Source: Streptomyces sp. NBC_01241 (lineage in GTDB: Bacteria; Actinomycetota; Actinomycetes; Streptomycetales; Streptomycetaceae). Taken from it: 64,000 nucleotides of DNA. Positions 21,693 to 28,927 of the stretch are shown here, piece after piece. Every line of letters begins with the position of its first letter. The stretch's first letter is position 1. The notes beneath the pieces are model-generated. The model was not told the origin of the DNA and did no database searches. It saw only the letters and a program-made list of their open reading frames with translations. The stretch is from the NCBI RefSeq assembly GCF_041435435.1, contig NZ_CP108494.1, positions 6,110,501-6,174,500 of the forward strand. Direction: 5' to 3'. The translations under genes were made by a program, and so were the position numbers.

Positions 21693-21706
21693 GTTTAACC
21701 TTCAAC
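21693..21706 (-). promoter_or_regulatory. Operator-like dyad downstream of the yceI -10
   Basis: Reads GTTGAAGGTTAAAC on the minus strand: arms GTTGAA/TTAAAC, one mismatch. Closely similar to the site at 21730-21743, with centres 37 bp apart. It lies about at the predicted transcription start. Confidence 0.5.
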
Positions 21707-21713
21707 GAGATTG

Positions 21714-21742
21714 ACTGTAGCGCGATCTAGTTCAAAGTTCAA
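21714..21742 (-). promoter_or_regulatory. Predicted yceI promoter
   Basis: On the minus strand TTGAAC (-35, 21742-21737), a 17-bp spacer and TACAGT (-10, 21719-21714) form a good vegetative-type promoter 65 bp upstream of the yceI start. The -35 lies inside the operator-like dyad at 21730-21743. Confidence 0.6.
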
Positions 21743-21743
21743 C
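21730..21743 (-). promoter_or_regulatory. Operator-like dyad overlapping the yceI -35
   Basis: Reads GTTGAACTTTGAAC on the minus strand: arms GTTGAA/TTGAAC with a 2-bp spacer and one mismatch. Paired with the second copy at 21693-21706. Confidence 0.5.
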
Positions 21744-21863
21744 ATCGAGGGACCGGATTGTTGTGCAAGAAGGGTCGTTCGCTGCCTCCCCCTCTGGCGA
21801 CGCGCGTAGAACTCGGGCAGTATTCCCGTGCCCATACTTGTCATGAGCAGGAGGAGTCCCCCC

Positions 21864-22388
21864 ATGGTGTCCCGTATGACCCTGCGCCCCGTCCTGACCG
21901 CCCTCGCCCTCGTCCTCGGCGTCCTCTTCGCCCCCGGCGTCGGTGTCCTCGGCGGAGGTGCCACCCAGGCCCACGCCGACACGAAGCTCACCCACGCCCA
22001 GGCCACCGCCCGGTTCAGCTCCTCCGGGATCACCTGGTCGTCCTCCGGCGGCTGCTCCAACCGCAACGTCGCCACCTGCACCTCGTTCGACCAGCTCAAC
22101 CTGGCCACCGCCCAGGGCGCCCAGACCCTCAAGAGCGCCACGGGCTGCGCGCTGAACATCACCGGCGGCACCGAGACGGGCCACGCCAGCGGTACGTACT
22201 CGCACTGGAACGGCTACAAGCTCGACTTCGGCAAGTCCACCTGCCTCACCAACTACGTCCACGGCGTCTTCGCCTACATCGGGCTGCGCGGTGACGGCGC
22301 ACCTCAGTACAAGTCCGGTTCCGGCAACATCTACGCGGACGAGGGCAACCACTGGGACGTGACGTACTACAACTGCGGCGGCTGCTGA
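21864..22388 (+). CDS. Small secreted Cys-containing protein, M15 peptidase-like motif
   Basis: 174 aa. A Sec signal peptide probably ends after THAxA-type AHA before DTKLT, leaving ~140 residues with six cysteines (probable disulfides). I see H-x-x-G-x-x-x-D (SHWNGYKLD) and a later E-x-x-HW (DEGNHWDV), the spacing seen in M15-type zinc D,D-/L,D-peptidases, so a cell-wall hydrolase-like fold is possible but unproven. The start at 21864 has GGAGGAG 7 bp upstream. The last 15 codons (EGNHWDVTYYNCGGC) are nearly identical, even in DNA, to the end of the HATPase gene at 27194-27688. A hairpin terminator follows. Confidence 0.65.
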   Translation: MVSRMTLRPVLTALALVLGVLFAPGVGVLGGGATQAHADTKLTHAQATARFSSSGITWSSSGGCSNRNVATCTSFDQLNLATAQGAQTLKSATGCALNITGGTETGHASGTYSHWNGYKLDFGKSTCLTNYVHGVFAYIGLRGDGAPQYKSGSGNIYADEGNHWDVTYYNCGGC

Positions 22389-22416
22389 CTTCCGCGCCGC
22401 GGGCTTCAGTTCGTGC

Positions 22417-22445
22417 GGGTGCCCCGTTCGCCGGACGGGGCACCC
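22417..22445 (+). terminator. Hairpin terminator after the small secreted protein
   Basis: GGGTGCCCCGT (22417-22427), 7-nt loop, ACGGGGCACCC (22435-22445): a perfect 11-bp stem 28 bp after the stop. It may also serve the convergent DUF6223 gene. Confidence 0.65.
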
Positions 22446-22593
22446 CCACACGGGTGCGCGATCACGTCGGCAACGAGCCGACGGTCAACACCGCTTGGTC
22501 CGGGCAATGAGCCGGGTGCCTTTCCTTGGGAAGATGTCTCGTCGCCGGAGACGGCGCGGTTGCCGGTGCGCGAGGGAGGCCATCGCGTTTCGG

Positions 22594-23022
22594 TCAGCCA
22601 GTTCGGCGGGAGCGGGAGCGGGCCAGCCAACCGAGGGTGACGGCGATCAGGCCTACCAGCATGGCGACGTAGGCGCCGCCCAGCCCGTTGCCGGTGCCGA
22701 GACCACCATCGGCGGTGGCCGCGACCGCCCCGCCGACGACCACGGCGATCAGCCCCGCCACGAGAGCCGTGACGGCCCCGTTCCGCCGGGCCCAGGTGCC
22801 GATGTGACCCTGACCGGTGGAGCGGGCCAGAGCCAGGCCGCCGTTGACCGCGCCGAGGAGGCCGACCAGCGCGGCCAAGGACGCTCCGACGCGGCCGGCG
22901 CTCAGGGTGTAGACGCTTGCGGCAACCGGCTGGACAGAGGGGTCCGCGGCCGCCGGTTCGGCGAGCACGAGACTGCTGATCAGGGCGGCTCCGGCCACGG
23001 CAAGCACAGTGCGGACTGACAT
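22594..23022 (-). CDS. DUF6223-like exported membrane protein
   Basis: 142 aa. The N-terminal signal (SVRTVLAVAGAALISSLVLA, cleavage near AAAD) is followed by three hydrophobic helices: ASLAALVGLLGAVNGGLAL, AVTALVAGLIAVVVGGAVA and AYVAMLVGLIAVTLGWLA, and a basic end. The GRVGASLAALVGLLGAVNG stretch is typical of an actinobacterial family annotated DUF6223, of unknown function. AAGGAG is 7 bp ahead of the ATG. It is divergent from the histidine kinase gene. Confidence 0.7.
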   Translation of the reverse strand: MSVRTVLAVAGAALISSLVLAEPAAADPSVQPVAASVYTLSAGRVGASLAALVGLLGAVNGGLALARSTGQGHIGTWARRNGAVTALVAGLIAVVVGGAVAATADGGLGTGNGLGGAYVAMLVGLIAVTLGWLARSRSRRTG

Positions 23023-23217
23023 GAGGTGCTCCTTCTCCTCACGGGAACTGGATCACCCGAGCATGTCCGCCCGACCCGCCTCCGGTCGTCCGGCGGACGC
23101 AGACACTTCGCGCTGCCGCGGACGCCGCAGGCGCCGCGCACGTACCGCGTCCGTGGTAGCCGAGCACTCGTCCGCGAGCGGGACTCGCCCGGGGCCGCAT
23201 CCGGCTAGGGTGCGCGC

Positions 23218-24345
23218 ATGAGCACAGGATGGTCCGGTGTCCCGGCCGGTGTGAGGGACTGGGCGATCGCCGTCGGCGTGGCGGCGACGCTGCTGGTCAC
23301 CGGCCTGTCCGAGCGCAACTCCGGTACGGGCCTCGACCTGCTCGGCTGCACGCTGCTGGCGGCCGGCGGCCTGGCGCTCGTCCGGCGCCGCCGGACTCCC
23401 GTTCCCATCCTGGCCGCCACCGGGCTGTGCGCGGTGGGGTACCAGGCGGCCGGTTTCGATGTGCCCGCCGTCGCGTTCCTGTTCGCGGTGTACGCGGCCG
23501 TACGGGAGGGACACCGCGGCGTCACCGTGGTGGCGAGCGTGGCCGTGCTGGCCACGCTCCCCCTGGCTGCCCTGGCCTCGGGCCTGCACGACACGGGCGA
23601 GGCGTTCGCGCAGGCGCGCGGTGCCCTGGAGATCGCCTGGCTGGTCGCGGCCGGGGCCGCGGGTGAGGCGCTGCGGCAGGCCGAGCGGCGGGCGGACGAG
23701 GCCGAGCGCACCCGTGAGGAGACCGCGCGGCGCCGTGCCGACGAGGAACGGCTGCACATCGCGCGGGAGTTGCACGATTCGCTCACCCATCAGATCTCGA
23801 TCATCAAGGTGCAGGCCGAAGTCGCCGTCCACGTGGCCCGCAGGCGTGGCGAACAGGTGTCGGAGGCTCTGCTGGCGATCCAGGCTGCCGGACGTGAGGC
23901 GACTCGGGAGCTGCGCGCGACCCTGGGGGCGCTGCGCGACGACGAGACGACCCCGCCGCGTGGTCTCGACGACGTCCCGGAACTGGTGGAACGGGCCCGT
24001 TCCATCGGCCTGGATACGACGCTGACGATCGAAGGACAACGACACGATGTGCCGGCTGCGGTGGACCGGACCGTCTACCGGATCGTTCAGGAGTCGCTCA
24101 CCAACATCGCCCGTCACGCGGACGCCGCCACGGCGTCGGTCCGGATCGACTGCCGACCGGACGTCCTCGGGATACGCATCGATGACGACGGCAAGGCCGC
24201 GCCGGACGCCGCCCCGACACCCGGCGTCGGGCTGCTCGGCATGCGCGAACGAGTCACCGCCCTCGGCGGGCGGCTGCGCGCGGAACCGCGCGGCGAGGGA
24301 GGCTTCACCGTCCAGGCCGAACTTCCCGTGGATCAGACGCCGTGA
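23218..24345 (+). CDS. Two-component sensor histidine kinase, NarL-partner (HisKA_3) type
   Basis: 375 aa. Four or five N-terminal membrane helices (to residue ~150) act as sensor without a large external domain. The HisKA_3 box ERLHIARELHDSLTHQ places the phospho-His at H186. The HATPase has the N box (VQESLTNIARHA) and GVGLLGMRERVTALGG. It phosphorylates the LuxR-type regulator that overlaps its end by 4 bp. A TAGGGT -10-like box ends 6 bp before the ATG, so the transcript may be leaderless. The stimulus is unknown. Confidence 0.9.
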   Translation: MSTGWSGVPAGVRDWAIAVGVAATLLVTGLSERNSGTGLDLLGCTLLAAGGLALVRRRRTPVPILAATGLCAVGYQAAGFDVPAVAFLFAVYAAVREGHRGVTVVASVAVLATLPLAALASGLHDTGEAFAQARGALEIAWLVAAGAAGEALRQAERRADEAERTREETARRRADEERLHIARELHDSLTHQISIIKVQAEVAVHVARRRGEQVSEALLAIQAAGREATRELRATLGALRDDETTPPRGLDDVPELVERARSIGLDTTLTIEGQRHDVPAAVDRTVYRIVQESLTNIARHADAATASVRIDCRPDVLGIRIDDDGKAAPDAAPTPGVGLLGMRERVTALGGRLRAEPRGEGGFTVQAELPVDQTP

Positions 24346-25004
24346 TCCGTGTCCTGCTGGTCGACGACCAGCTGCTGATTCGCAGCGGATTCCGCGCGCT
24401 CCTCGACCTCGAAGACGACATCGAGGTGGTGGCCGAGGCCGCCGACGGGAAGGAGGGCCTGGCTCTGGCCAGGGAACACCTGCCCGACGTCGCTCTCATC
24501 GACATCCAGATGCCGGTCATCGACGGCATCGAGACGACCCGGCGCATCGCCGCGGACCCGACCCTGGCCCGGGTGCACGTCGTCATCCTGACCAACTACG
24601 GCTTGGACGAATACGTCTTCAACGCGCTGCGCGCCGGCGCTGCCGGATTCCTCGTCAAGGACATCGTGCCGGAAGACTTCCTGCACGCCGTACGCGTCGC
24701 CGCGCGCGGCGACGCCCTGCTCGCCCCCTCGATCACCCGCAAGCTCATCAACAGGTACGTCACCCAGCCGTTCAACACCGGCGCCGAGACGGGGCTGGAT
24801 GAGCTGACCAACCGCGAACGCGAGGCCGTCGTCCTGGTCGCGCAGGGCCTGTCCAACGACCAGATCGCCGGCCGCATGGTGATCAGCCCGATGACGGCGA
24901 AAACCCACATCAACAGGGCCATGGCCAAGCTCCACGCCCGTGACCGCGCTCAGCTCGTAGTCCTGGCCTACGAATCCGGCCTCGTAACCCCACGCAACTC
25001 CTGA
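24342..25004 (+). CDS. NarL/LuxR family response regulator
   Basis: 220 aa. Receiver domain residues 1-120 with acidic pocket (LLVDDQ), phospho-acceptor D54 (ALIDIQMP) and the conserved Lys in VKDI; LuxR-type HTH ~150-210 (LTNREREAVVLVAQGLSNDQIA). Starts with GTG, sharing GTGA with the kinase stop, so the two are co-translated. It probably activates the downstream or divergent membrane genes, but no binding motif was identified. Confidence 0.92.
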   Translation: MIRVLLVDDQLLIRSGFRALLDLEDDIEVVAEAADGKEGLALAREHLPDVALIDIQMPVIDGIETTRRIAADPTLARVHVVILTNYGLDEYVFNALRAGAAGFLVKDIVPEDFLHAVRVAARGDALLAPSITRKLINRYVTQPFNTGAETGLDELTNREREAVVLVAQGLSNDQIAGRMVISPMTAKTHINRAMAKLHARDRAQLVVLAYESGLVTPRNS

Positions 25005-25054
25005 CATCCAGGTCCACAGCCGGCAGGCCGGCCCGTCGGAAAGGTGAGGTACCG

Positions 25055-25516
25055 GTGAAGCACTCCGCAGGCCCGACGCGGCCCGGCCGCCGCCGTCCGA
25101 ACTTGTGGCGCTGGCTGCGCCCCCGGAGTTCACGGGCGTTCGTCCTCGGCATCTGCATGGCCGTCGGCGGGCTCGCCGGCGGGGTGCGCTCCGCGGTGGA
25201 CGGAAAGGGGATCTGGACGGCCTTCGGCATCTTCGGCGTGGGGGTCCTCGGAGTTGTTCTCACCCTTGCGTGGATCGTGACGTACACGCGGGAGCATGGA
25301 CGAGAAGGCTCGGGCACAGCGGCCGGGTCGCGGACGCCGTCCGGATCTAGAAATGAGCCGGCCTGCCCAGCAGTTCGGGCCAGGCGGCCGGTCGCGATCC
25401 CGCCGACGCCCACATCACGCGACAGCTACACGCGGACGGTCATGGTCACGGTCACCTCGTCACCTGCCGAGAGTCCCTGCGGCTTGCGGACCGCGTTCTT
25501 GAGCGGCAGCAGGTAG
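25055..25516 (+). CDS. Small hypothetical membrane protein, C terminus uncertain
   Basis: Up to 153 aa. A basic N terminus (RPGRRRPNLWRWLRPRSSR) precedes two hydrophobic segments (FVLGICMAVGGLAGG and WTAFGIFGVGVLGVVLTLAWIV). After residue ~80 the frame becomes Arg/Pro/Ser-rich and runs 91 bp into the convergent DUF1905 gene, so the original stop may have been lost. It follows the two-component pair by 50 bp and could be its target. No homologue recognised. Confidence 0.4.
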   Translation: MKHSAGPTRPGRRRPNLWRWLRPRSSRAFVLGICMAVGGLAGGVRSAVDGKGIWTAFGIFGVGVLGVVLTLAWIVTYTREHGREGSGTAAGSRTPSGSRNEPACPAVRARRPVAIPPTPTSRDSYTRTVMVTVTSSPAESPCGLRTAFLSGSR

Positions 25517-25713
25517 CTGCCGTCCTTGGGGAAGAGCGACGTGGTGAAAGTGGTCGCGCCGATGCACGCGTCCACGGGGACCGCGCCCCAGCCGTACGTG
25601 GCCAGCGCAGCCACCTCGCGGATGTCGGCGGCCTGGTCGTCGGGCACGGCGGCGAAGTAGAACGGTGAAGGCCCCCGCCACTCGATGACGCGGCCGGTGA
25701 ATACAACGTGCAC
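25426..25713 (-). CDS. DUF1905 domain protein
   Basis: 95 aa from GTG 25713. The family core is complete: FTGRVIEWRGPSPFYFAAVPDDQA, VAALATYGWGAVPV (normally W/G-G-V-PV), TSLFPKDGSYLLPLKNAVRK and VTVTMTV at the end. DUF1905 proteins are small beta-barrels of unknown function. The frame stays open to 25770, but homologues begin close to the FTG motif, so the shorter start was preferred. It is convergent with, and overlaps, the preceding membrane-protein frame. Confidence 0.75.
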   Translation of the reverse strand: MHVVFTGRVIEWRGPSPFYFAAVPDDQAADIREVAALATYGWGAVPVDACIGATTFTTSLFPKDGSYLLPLKNAVRKPQGLSAGDEVTVTMTVRV

Positions 25714-25781
25714 GAGGTCGATCCGTTCATCGAGGGAGCCGAATGTCGGGCAGCGTACATGCGGGCTCACTCGGCACGAGA

Positions 25782-25818
25782 GGTGGCGGTCGCCCGCCTG
25801 CGGGAGGCGACCGCCACC
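25782..25818 (-). terminator. Hairpin terminator below the GH64-like remnant
   Basis: Perfect 13-bp arms GGTGGCGGTCGCC (25782-25794) and GGCGACCGCCACC (25806-25818), 8 bp downstream of the remnant's stop on the minus strand. Confidence 0.65.
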
Positions 25819-25825
25819 CGCAGGA

Positions 25826-25933
25826 TCAGGCCCCCACGGTCACCGTGGAGCGGCGCGGGCTGCCGTCGTTCGCGGCGCCTGAGACGTCGGGTTCGCCGTT
25901 GGGGCGGACGTCGTCGTACGGGAAGGCGTAGCC
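25826..25933 (-). pseudogene. C-terminal remnant of a GH64-like glucanase
   Basis: On the minus strand about 35 codons read GYAFPYDDVRPNGEPDVSG ... GSPRRSTVTVGA and end in TGA at 25826. The YAFPYDDV and TVTVG pattern is how GH64/thaumatin-like beta-1,3-glucanases of Streptomyces end. Upstream of residue G the similarity stops and nothing of the catalytic domain is present, so this is a residual tail with its own terminator, too short for a functional gene. The family call is from memory of the motif. Confidence 0.5.
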
Positions 25934-26000
25934 AGCAAGTCTTCACAACTCGTCACATCGAAAGGGAGGTTGCGGATCGGCACGCCGGGCCGCGGTACCG

Positions 26001-26264
26001 TCAGACCGTGGCGTCCAGGAACGCGGTCCAGGCGGCGGGGGGAACGGTGAGGACGGGGCCGTCGGTGACCTTGGAGTCGCGGATGTGCACGGCGGCGGGG
26101 TGGGTGGCGACCTCGACGCAGTCACCGCCCTGGCTGCTGCTGTAGCTCGACTTGCGCCAGTCGTAGGCGACTTCGATGCAGGCCCCGCCCTGGTCGCTGC
26201 TGTAGCTGGACTTGAACCAGGCGAGGGCGGCGGTACGGGGAGCCGGGTGTGCTGCGCGGGTCAT
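26001..26264 (-). CDS. DUF397 domain protein with duplicated core
   Basis: 87 aa. The DUF397 core W-[FR]-KSSYSS-x-Q-GG-x-C-[IV]-EVA occurs twice in succession (residues ~16-33 and ~36-53), followed by the usual VHIRDSK and W-x-x-F-LDA end. DUF397 proteins are small partners of Scr1/DUF5753 XRE regulators in Streptomyces, probably as an antagonist or toxin-like partner. Its start overlaps the XRE stop by 4 bp (ATGA), the standard arrangement. The internal repeat is unusual; most members have one core. Confidence 0.85.
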   Translation of the reverse strand: MTRAAHPAPRTAALAWFKSSYSSDQGGACIEVAYDWRKSSYSSSQGGDCVEVATHPAAVHIRDSKVTDGPVLTVPPAAWTAFLDATV

Positions 26265-27082
26265 GTCTCTCCAAGCAGTTCGTCCAGTAGGCGTGTGCTC
26301 TTGTCGACGGAAAGCGCCTGCGAACGCAGCATCCCATATTTCTGCTGGAGCACACTGACGTCATCTGGGTCCTCGTGCAGGTAGCTGGTCAGCTGACCCT
26401 CCACGTAGACGAGGTGGTCGTGATCGGGGGTCTCCAGCAGCACCATCGGCCCCGCCAGCCCGGCATGCTTCGGAAGCTTCATCGGCATGATCTGGAGCCC
26501 GAGAAAGGGGAGTTCCATGCACTGGCGCAGATGCCGGATCTGCTCCCGCAGCATGGCGGGGTCGCCGATCTCGCTGCGCAGAATGCTCTCCTCCAGCAGG
26601 AAGTGGAGCATGGGGCGGGGTCTGCGGTCGAGGAGCTTCTGTCGGTCGAGTCGACCTGTCACCCACTCCTCCCGCTCGTCCTCTTCGAGGGGTGGGTAGA
26701 GGCAGGAAAAGACGAACCGGATGTACTCCTCCGTTTGGAGCAGCCCGGGCACGACCTGGTTCTCGTACCAGAGCAGCGTCACCGCCTCCTGCTCGTACTC
26801 CACGAAGTCCTGCACGAACGCCGGGAACCGCTCCTTCTGCGGCACCTTCGACACCGCTACCTGCAACGTCCCTTTCGTATCCAGCAGTTCATCCAGCTGG
26901 ACCGCGAAGTCCCACTGCAGTGTTCTGCGACCCTGCTCGATCGACGCGATTGTGTCCTCGCCCACGCAGCACTGATCGGCCAGCGCCGTCTGCGTCATCC
27001 GGGCCGCTTTGCGGAACGTGGCCAGTTGCGCACCGATCAGGTGCCAGGACGTGATCCGCTTGTTCCTTTTTGCCGGTTGCAT
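26261..27082 (-). CDS. XRE family regulator with DUF5753 (Scr1-type) domain
   Basis: 273 aa. HTH at residues ~17-70 (IGAQLATFRKAARMTQTALADQ; EDTIASIEQGRR), followed by the DUF5753 sensor domain (VVPGLLQTEEYIRFVFS, RLDRQKLLDRRP, FLLEESILRSEIG, LQIMPMKLPKHAGLAGPMVLLE). In Streptomyces this family (for example WhiJ-like proteins) controls development or antibiotic production together with DUF397 and a RsbW-like HATPase; both partners are adjacent here. It is divergent from the HATPase gene, and a short dyad lies between the two starts. Confidence 0.9.
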   Translation of the reverse strand: MQPAKRNKRITSWHLIGAQLATFRKAARMTQTALADQCCVGEDTIASIEQGRRTLQWDFAVQLDELLDTKGTLQVAVSKVPQKERFPAFVQDFVEYEQEAVTLLWYENQVVPGLLQTEEYIRFVFSCLYPPLEEDEREEWVTGRLDRQKLLDRRPRPMLHFLLEESILRSEIGDPAMLREQIRHLRQCMELPFLGLQIMPMKLPKHAGLAGPMVLLETPDHDHLVYVEGQLTSYLHEDPDDVSVLQQKYGMLRSQALSVDKSTRLLDELLGET

Positions 27083-27128
27083 GAATTGCCTCTCCCCGTC
27101 GCGAACCCCGATTGACCCGTCAGAAGCC

Positions 27129-27145
27129 GTACAACTGCCCTGTAC
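27129..27145 (+). promoter_or_regulatory. Small dyad between XRE and HATPase genes
   Basis: GTACA (27129-27133), 7-bp spacer, TGTAC (27141-27145). Its position in the divergent promoter region makes it a possible site for the XRE regulator. The arms are short, so confidence is low. Confidence 0.3.
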
Positions 27146-27193
27146 GACCCGACGCGCTGCTCAACGGTAGTGACTTTGTGTGACGTTGGCGGC

Positions 27194-27688
27194 GTGAACG
27201 AAACAACTCGACTCTCCTGCTTCCGCGAGGTGTTCCACCGCCGGGAACGCCGATCCGTCCCGCTCGTACGGCAGTTCGTGCGTGAGGCTCTCGTCGACTG
27301 GGCGTGCGACGTCCGGGTCGACGACGTATTGCTCTGCGTGAGCGAACTCGTCACCAATGCCTTGCTGCACGGCGTCCCGCCCGGGCGTGGGTTCCGCCTC
27401 CGCCTCTGCTTGGAACCGGCCGACGGCACCCTGCGCATCGAGGTCCACGACAGCGGTGACGGGGAGGTCCGGCTCGCTGATTCCTGGGCGGCGTCCGATG
27501 AGGAAGGGGGCCGTGGGCTGCGGCTGGTGGCGGCGCTCGCCGACAAATGGGGGGTGGGGGAGCGTAACCCCGGCAAGGTGGTGTGGTGCGAGTTCGAGGC
27601 GTTGTCGGGGTGCGTCGCGGAAGTGCGACGAGATTCGGGCGAGGGCAACCACGGGGACGTGGCGTACTTCAACTGCGGCGGCTGCTGA
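27194..27688 (+). CDS. RsbW-like HATPase (anti-sigma/serine kinase type) with a NCGGC tail
   Basis: 164 aa from GTG 27194 (GTG 27170 is an alternative). The HATPase_c fold shows N box ELVTNALLHG, G1 box VHDSGDGEV and GGRGLRLVAALADKWGV, as in small RsbW-like proteins next to XRE/DUF397 loci. It probably binds or phosphorylates a regulator. The domain normally ends near VVWCEFEA; here ~27 extra residues follow, ending EGNHGDVAYFNCGGC. This tail matches the end of the secreted protein at 21864-22388 almost base for base, which suggests 3'-end acquisition by recombination. A perfect 16-bp terminator hairpin follows. Confidence 0.85.
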   Translation: MNETTRLSCFREVFHRRERRSVPLVRQFVREALVDWACDVRVDDVLLCVSELVTNALLHGVPPGRGFRLRLCLEPADGTLRIEVHDSGDGEVRLADSWAASDEEGGRGLRLVAALADKWGVGERNPGKVVWCEFEALSGCVAEVRRDSGEGNHGDVAYFNCGGC

Positions 27689-27712
27689 CCAGCCTGCCGC
27701 AACGCACATGCG

Positions 27713-27748
27713 CGGCTGCCCCCGTTCCAGCCGGAACGGGGGCAGCCG
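27713..27748 (+). terminator. Strong hairpin terminator
   Basis: Perfect 16-bp stem CGGCTGCCCCCGTTCC (27713-27728), loop AGCC, complement (27733-27748), 24 bp after the HATPase stop. Confidence 0.75.
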
Positions 27749-27858
27749 CGGACCGTCGGCGATCATGCGCAGCTCCGGCCACGGGTGCCGCCACTCGAGT
27801 TCACCGCTGCGGGTCCCCCGAGAGCAGCCCTTCCCCGGCGCCGGCGGCTGGGGAGCCC

Positions 27859-28275
27859 TCAGGACTTCGGCTGGGTGAAGCGGATGCGGTTGCCGAAGGG
27901 GTCGCGCAGGCCGCAGTCGGTTCCGTACGGGCGATCGGTGGGCTCCTCGGTGAACTCGACGCCCTGGGCGAGCAGCGTCTCGTACGTCTTGCGGCAGTCG
28001 TCCGTGGTGAAGATGAGCCAGCCCCCCATCGCGCCCTTGGTCACCAGCTCGCGGACCTGCTGTGCCGTCTCCTCGGACATCGCCGGGGCGCCCGGCTTCT
28101 CCAGCAGGATCTGGCGTTCCGGGTGGCCGGGGACGCTGACGGTCAGCCAGCGCATGAAGCCCATGTCGACGTCGGTGTTGACCTCCAGGCCGAGCTTGCC
28201 GACGTAGAAGCCGAGGGCCTCGTCCTGGTCGAGGACGTAGATCTGTGAGTGCGTGATGGCGTTGAACATGTGCAT
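27859..28275 (-). CDS. VOC (glyoxalase/bleomycin-resistance fold) family protein
   Basis: 138 aa. One VOC module pair: SQIYVLDQDEALGFYVGKLGLEV, RWLTVSVPGHPERQILLEKPG, GGWLIFTTDDCRKTYETLLAQGVEF and DPFGNRIRF. The metal-site positions appear as H near residue 8, E in LLEK and a Asp/Asn near the end, so metal binding is possible. Substrate unknown. ATG 28275 (MHMFNAITHS) is preferred to the longer frame because homologues begin near this point. It follows the AraC-like gene by 76 bp on the same strand, suggesting an operon in which the AraC protein controls the VOC gene. Confidence 0.82.
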   Translation of the reverse strand: MHMFNAITHSQIYVLDQDEALGFYVGKLGLEVNTDVDMGFMRWLTVSVPGHPERQILLEKPGAPAMSEETAQQVRELVTKGAMGGWLIFTTDDCRKTYETLLAQGVEFTEEPTDRPYGTDCGLRDPFGNRIRFTQPKS

Positions 28276-28351
28276 CACGCTACTGGGCGGGCCGGACGGA
28301 AACTTATCCAAAACTGCTCAGTCGACGGACGGTAGGTGTGGGTGCGGGCGA

Positions 28352-28744
28352 TCAGGTGTTCGGCCGCGTCCACGCCATCGTGAAGCACGTCGGTACGTTC
28401 GCGGCCGCGGCTTCCTTGCGGTACGTCCTCGGTGACCGGCCGACGATGTCGCGGAACGTGCGGCTGAAGGTTCCTGGGCTGCCGAAGCCGACTTCGAAGC
28501 AGATGTCCGTCACGCTGCGCCCGGTCTCCCTCAGCAGGAACATCGCACGCTCGACACGGCGGCGCTGCAGGTAGCGGTGCGGGGTCTCGCCGAACGTGGC
28601 CCGGAAGGTGCGGGTGAAGTGCGCCGGGGACACATGGGCGATCCGGGCCAAAGCCGGGACGTCCAGCGGCTGTGCGTAGCCGCGGTCCATCGCATCCCGT
28701 GCCCGGAGCATGCGGCGGTTGGTCTCTTCAGCGGCGCGGCTCAC
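28352..28744 (-). CDS. Short AraC family regulator (HTH only)
   Basis: 130 aa, essentially a bare AraC/XylS DNA-binding domain: the first HTH (LDVPALARIAHVSPAHFTRTF) and second HTH (GRSVTDICFEVGFGSPGTFSRTF followed by GRSPRTYRK) are both complete. No sensor domain, as in SoxS/MarA-like or other stand-alone AraC proteins paired with VOC genes. Probably regulates the downstream VOC gene and itself. Confidence 0.85.
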   Translation of the reverse strand: MSRAAEETNRRMLRARDAMDRGYAQPLDVPALARIAHVSPAHFTRTFRATFGETPHRYLQRRRVERAMFLLRETGRSVTDICFEVGFGSPGTFSRTFRDIVGRSPRTYRKEAAAANVPTCFTMAWTRPNT

Positions 28745-28847
28745 GGCGCCATCACACCACGGTTCTCCGCCGCCGTGACAGATCCGGTGAACGGTCGGTC
28801 GTCCGCCGTCCCCGTCCTCACCTGCACTCCGGCCACTTGGACTTACG

Positions 28848-28861
28848 CAACAAGGTTGTTG
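28848..28861 (+). promoter_or_regulatory. Perfect dyad ahead of the GH101 gene
   Basis: CAACAA-GG-TTGTTG, 6-bp perfect arms, 67 bp upstream of the GH101 start. Operator-like, regulator unknown. Confidence 0.4.
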
Positions 28862-28927
28862 GACTGGAGCGCCCCGAGGAGCCGCACGTCGTTGACGGTG
28901 TCCGGACAGGGGGACTACTCAGAGCAC

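Noticed and set aside
25296..25502. Plus-strand frame starting MDEKARAQRPGR
   Set aside because: Arg/Ser/Pro composition, overlaps two other genes and matches nothing recognised.
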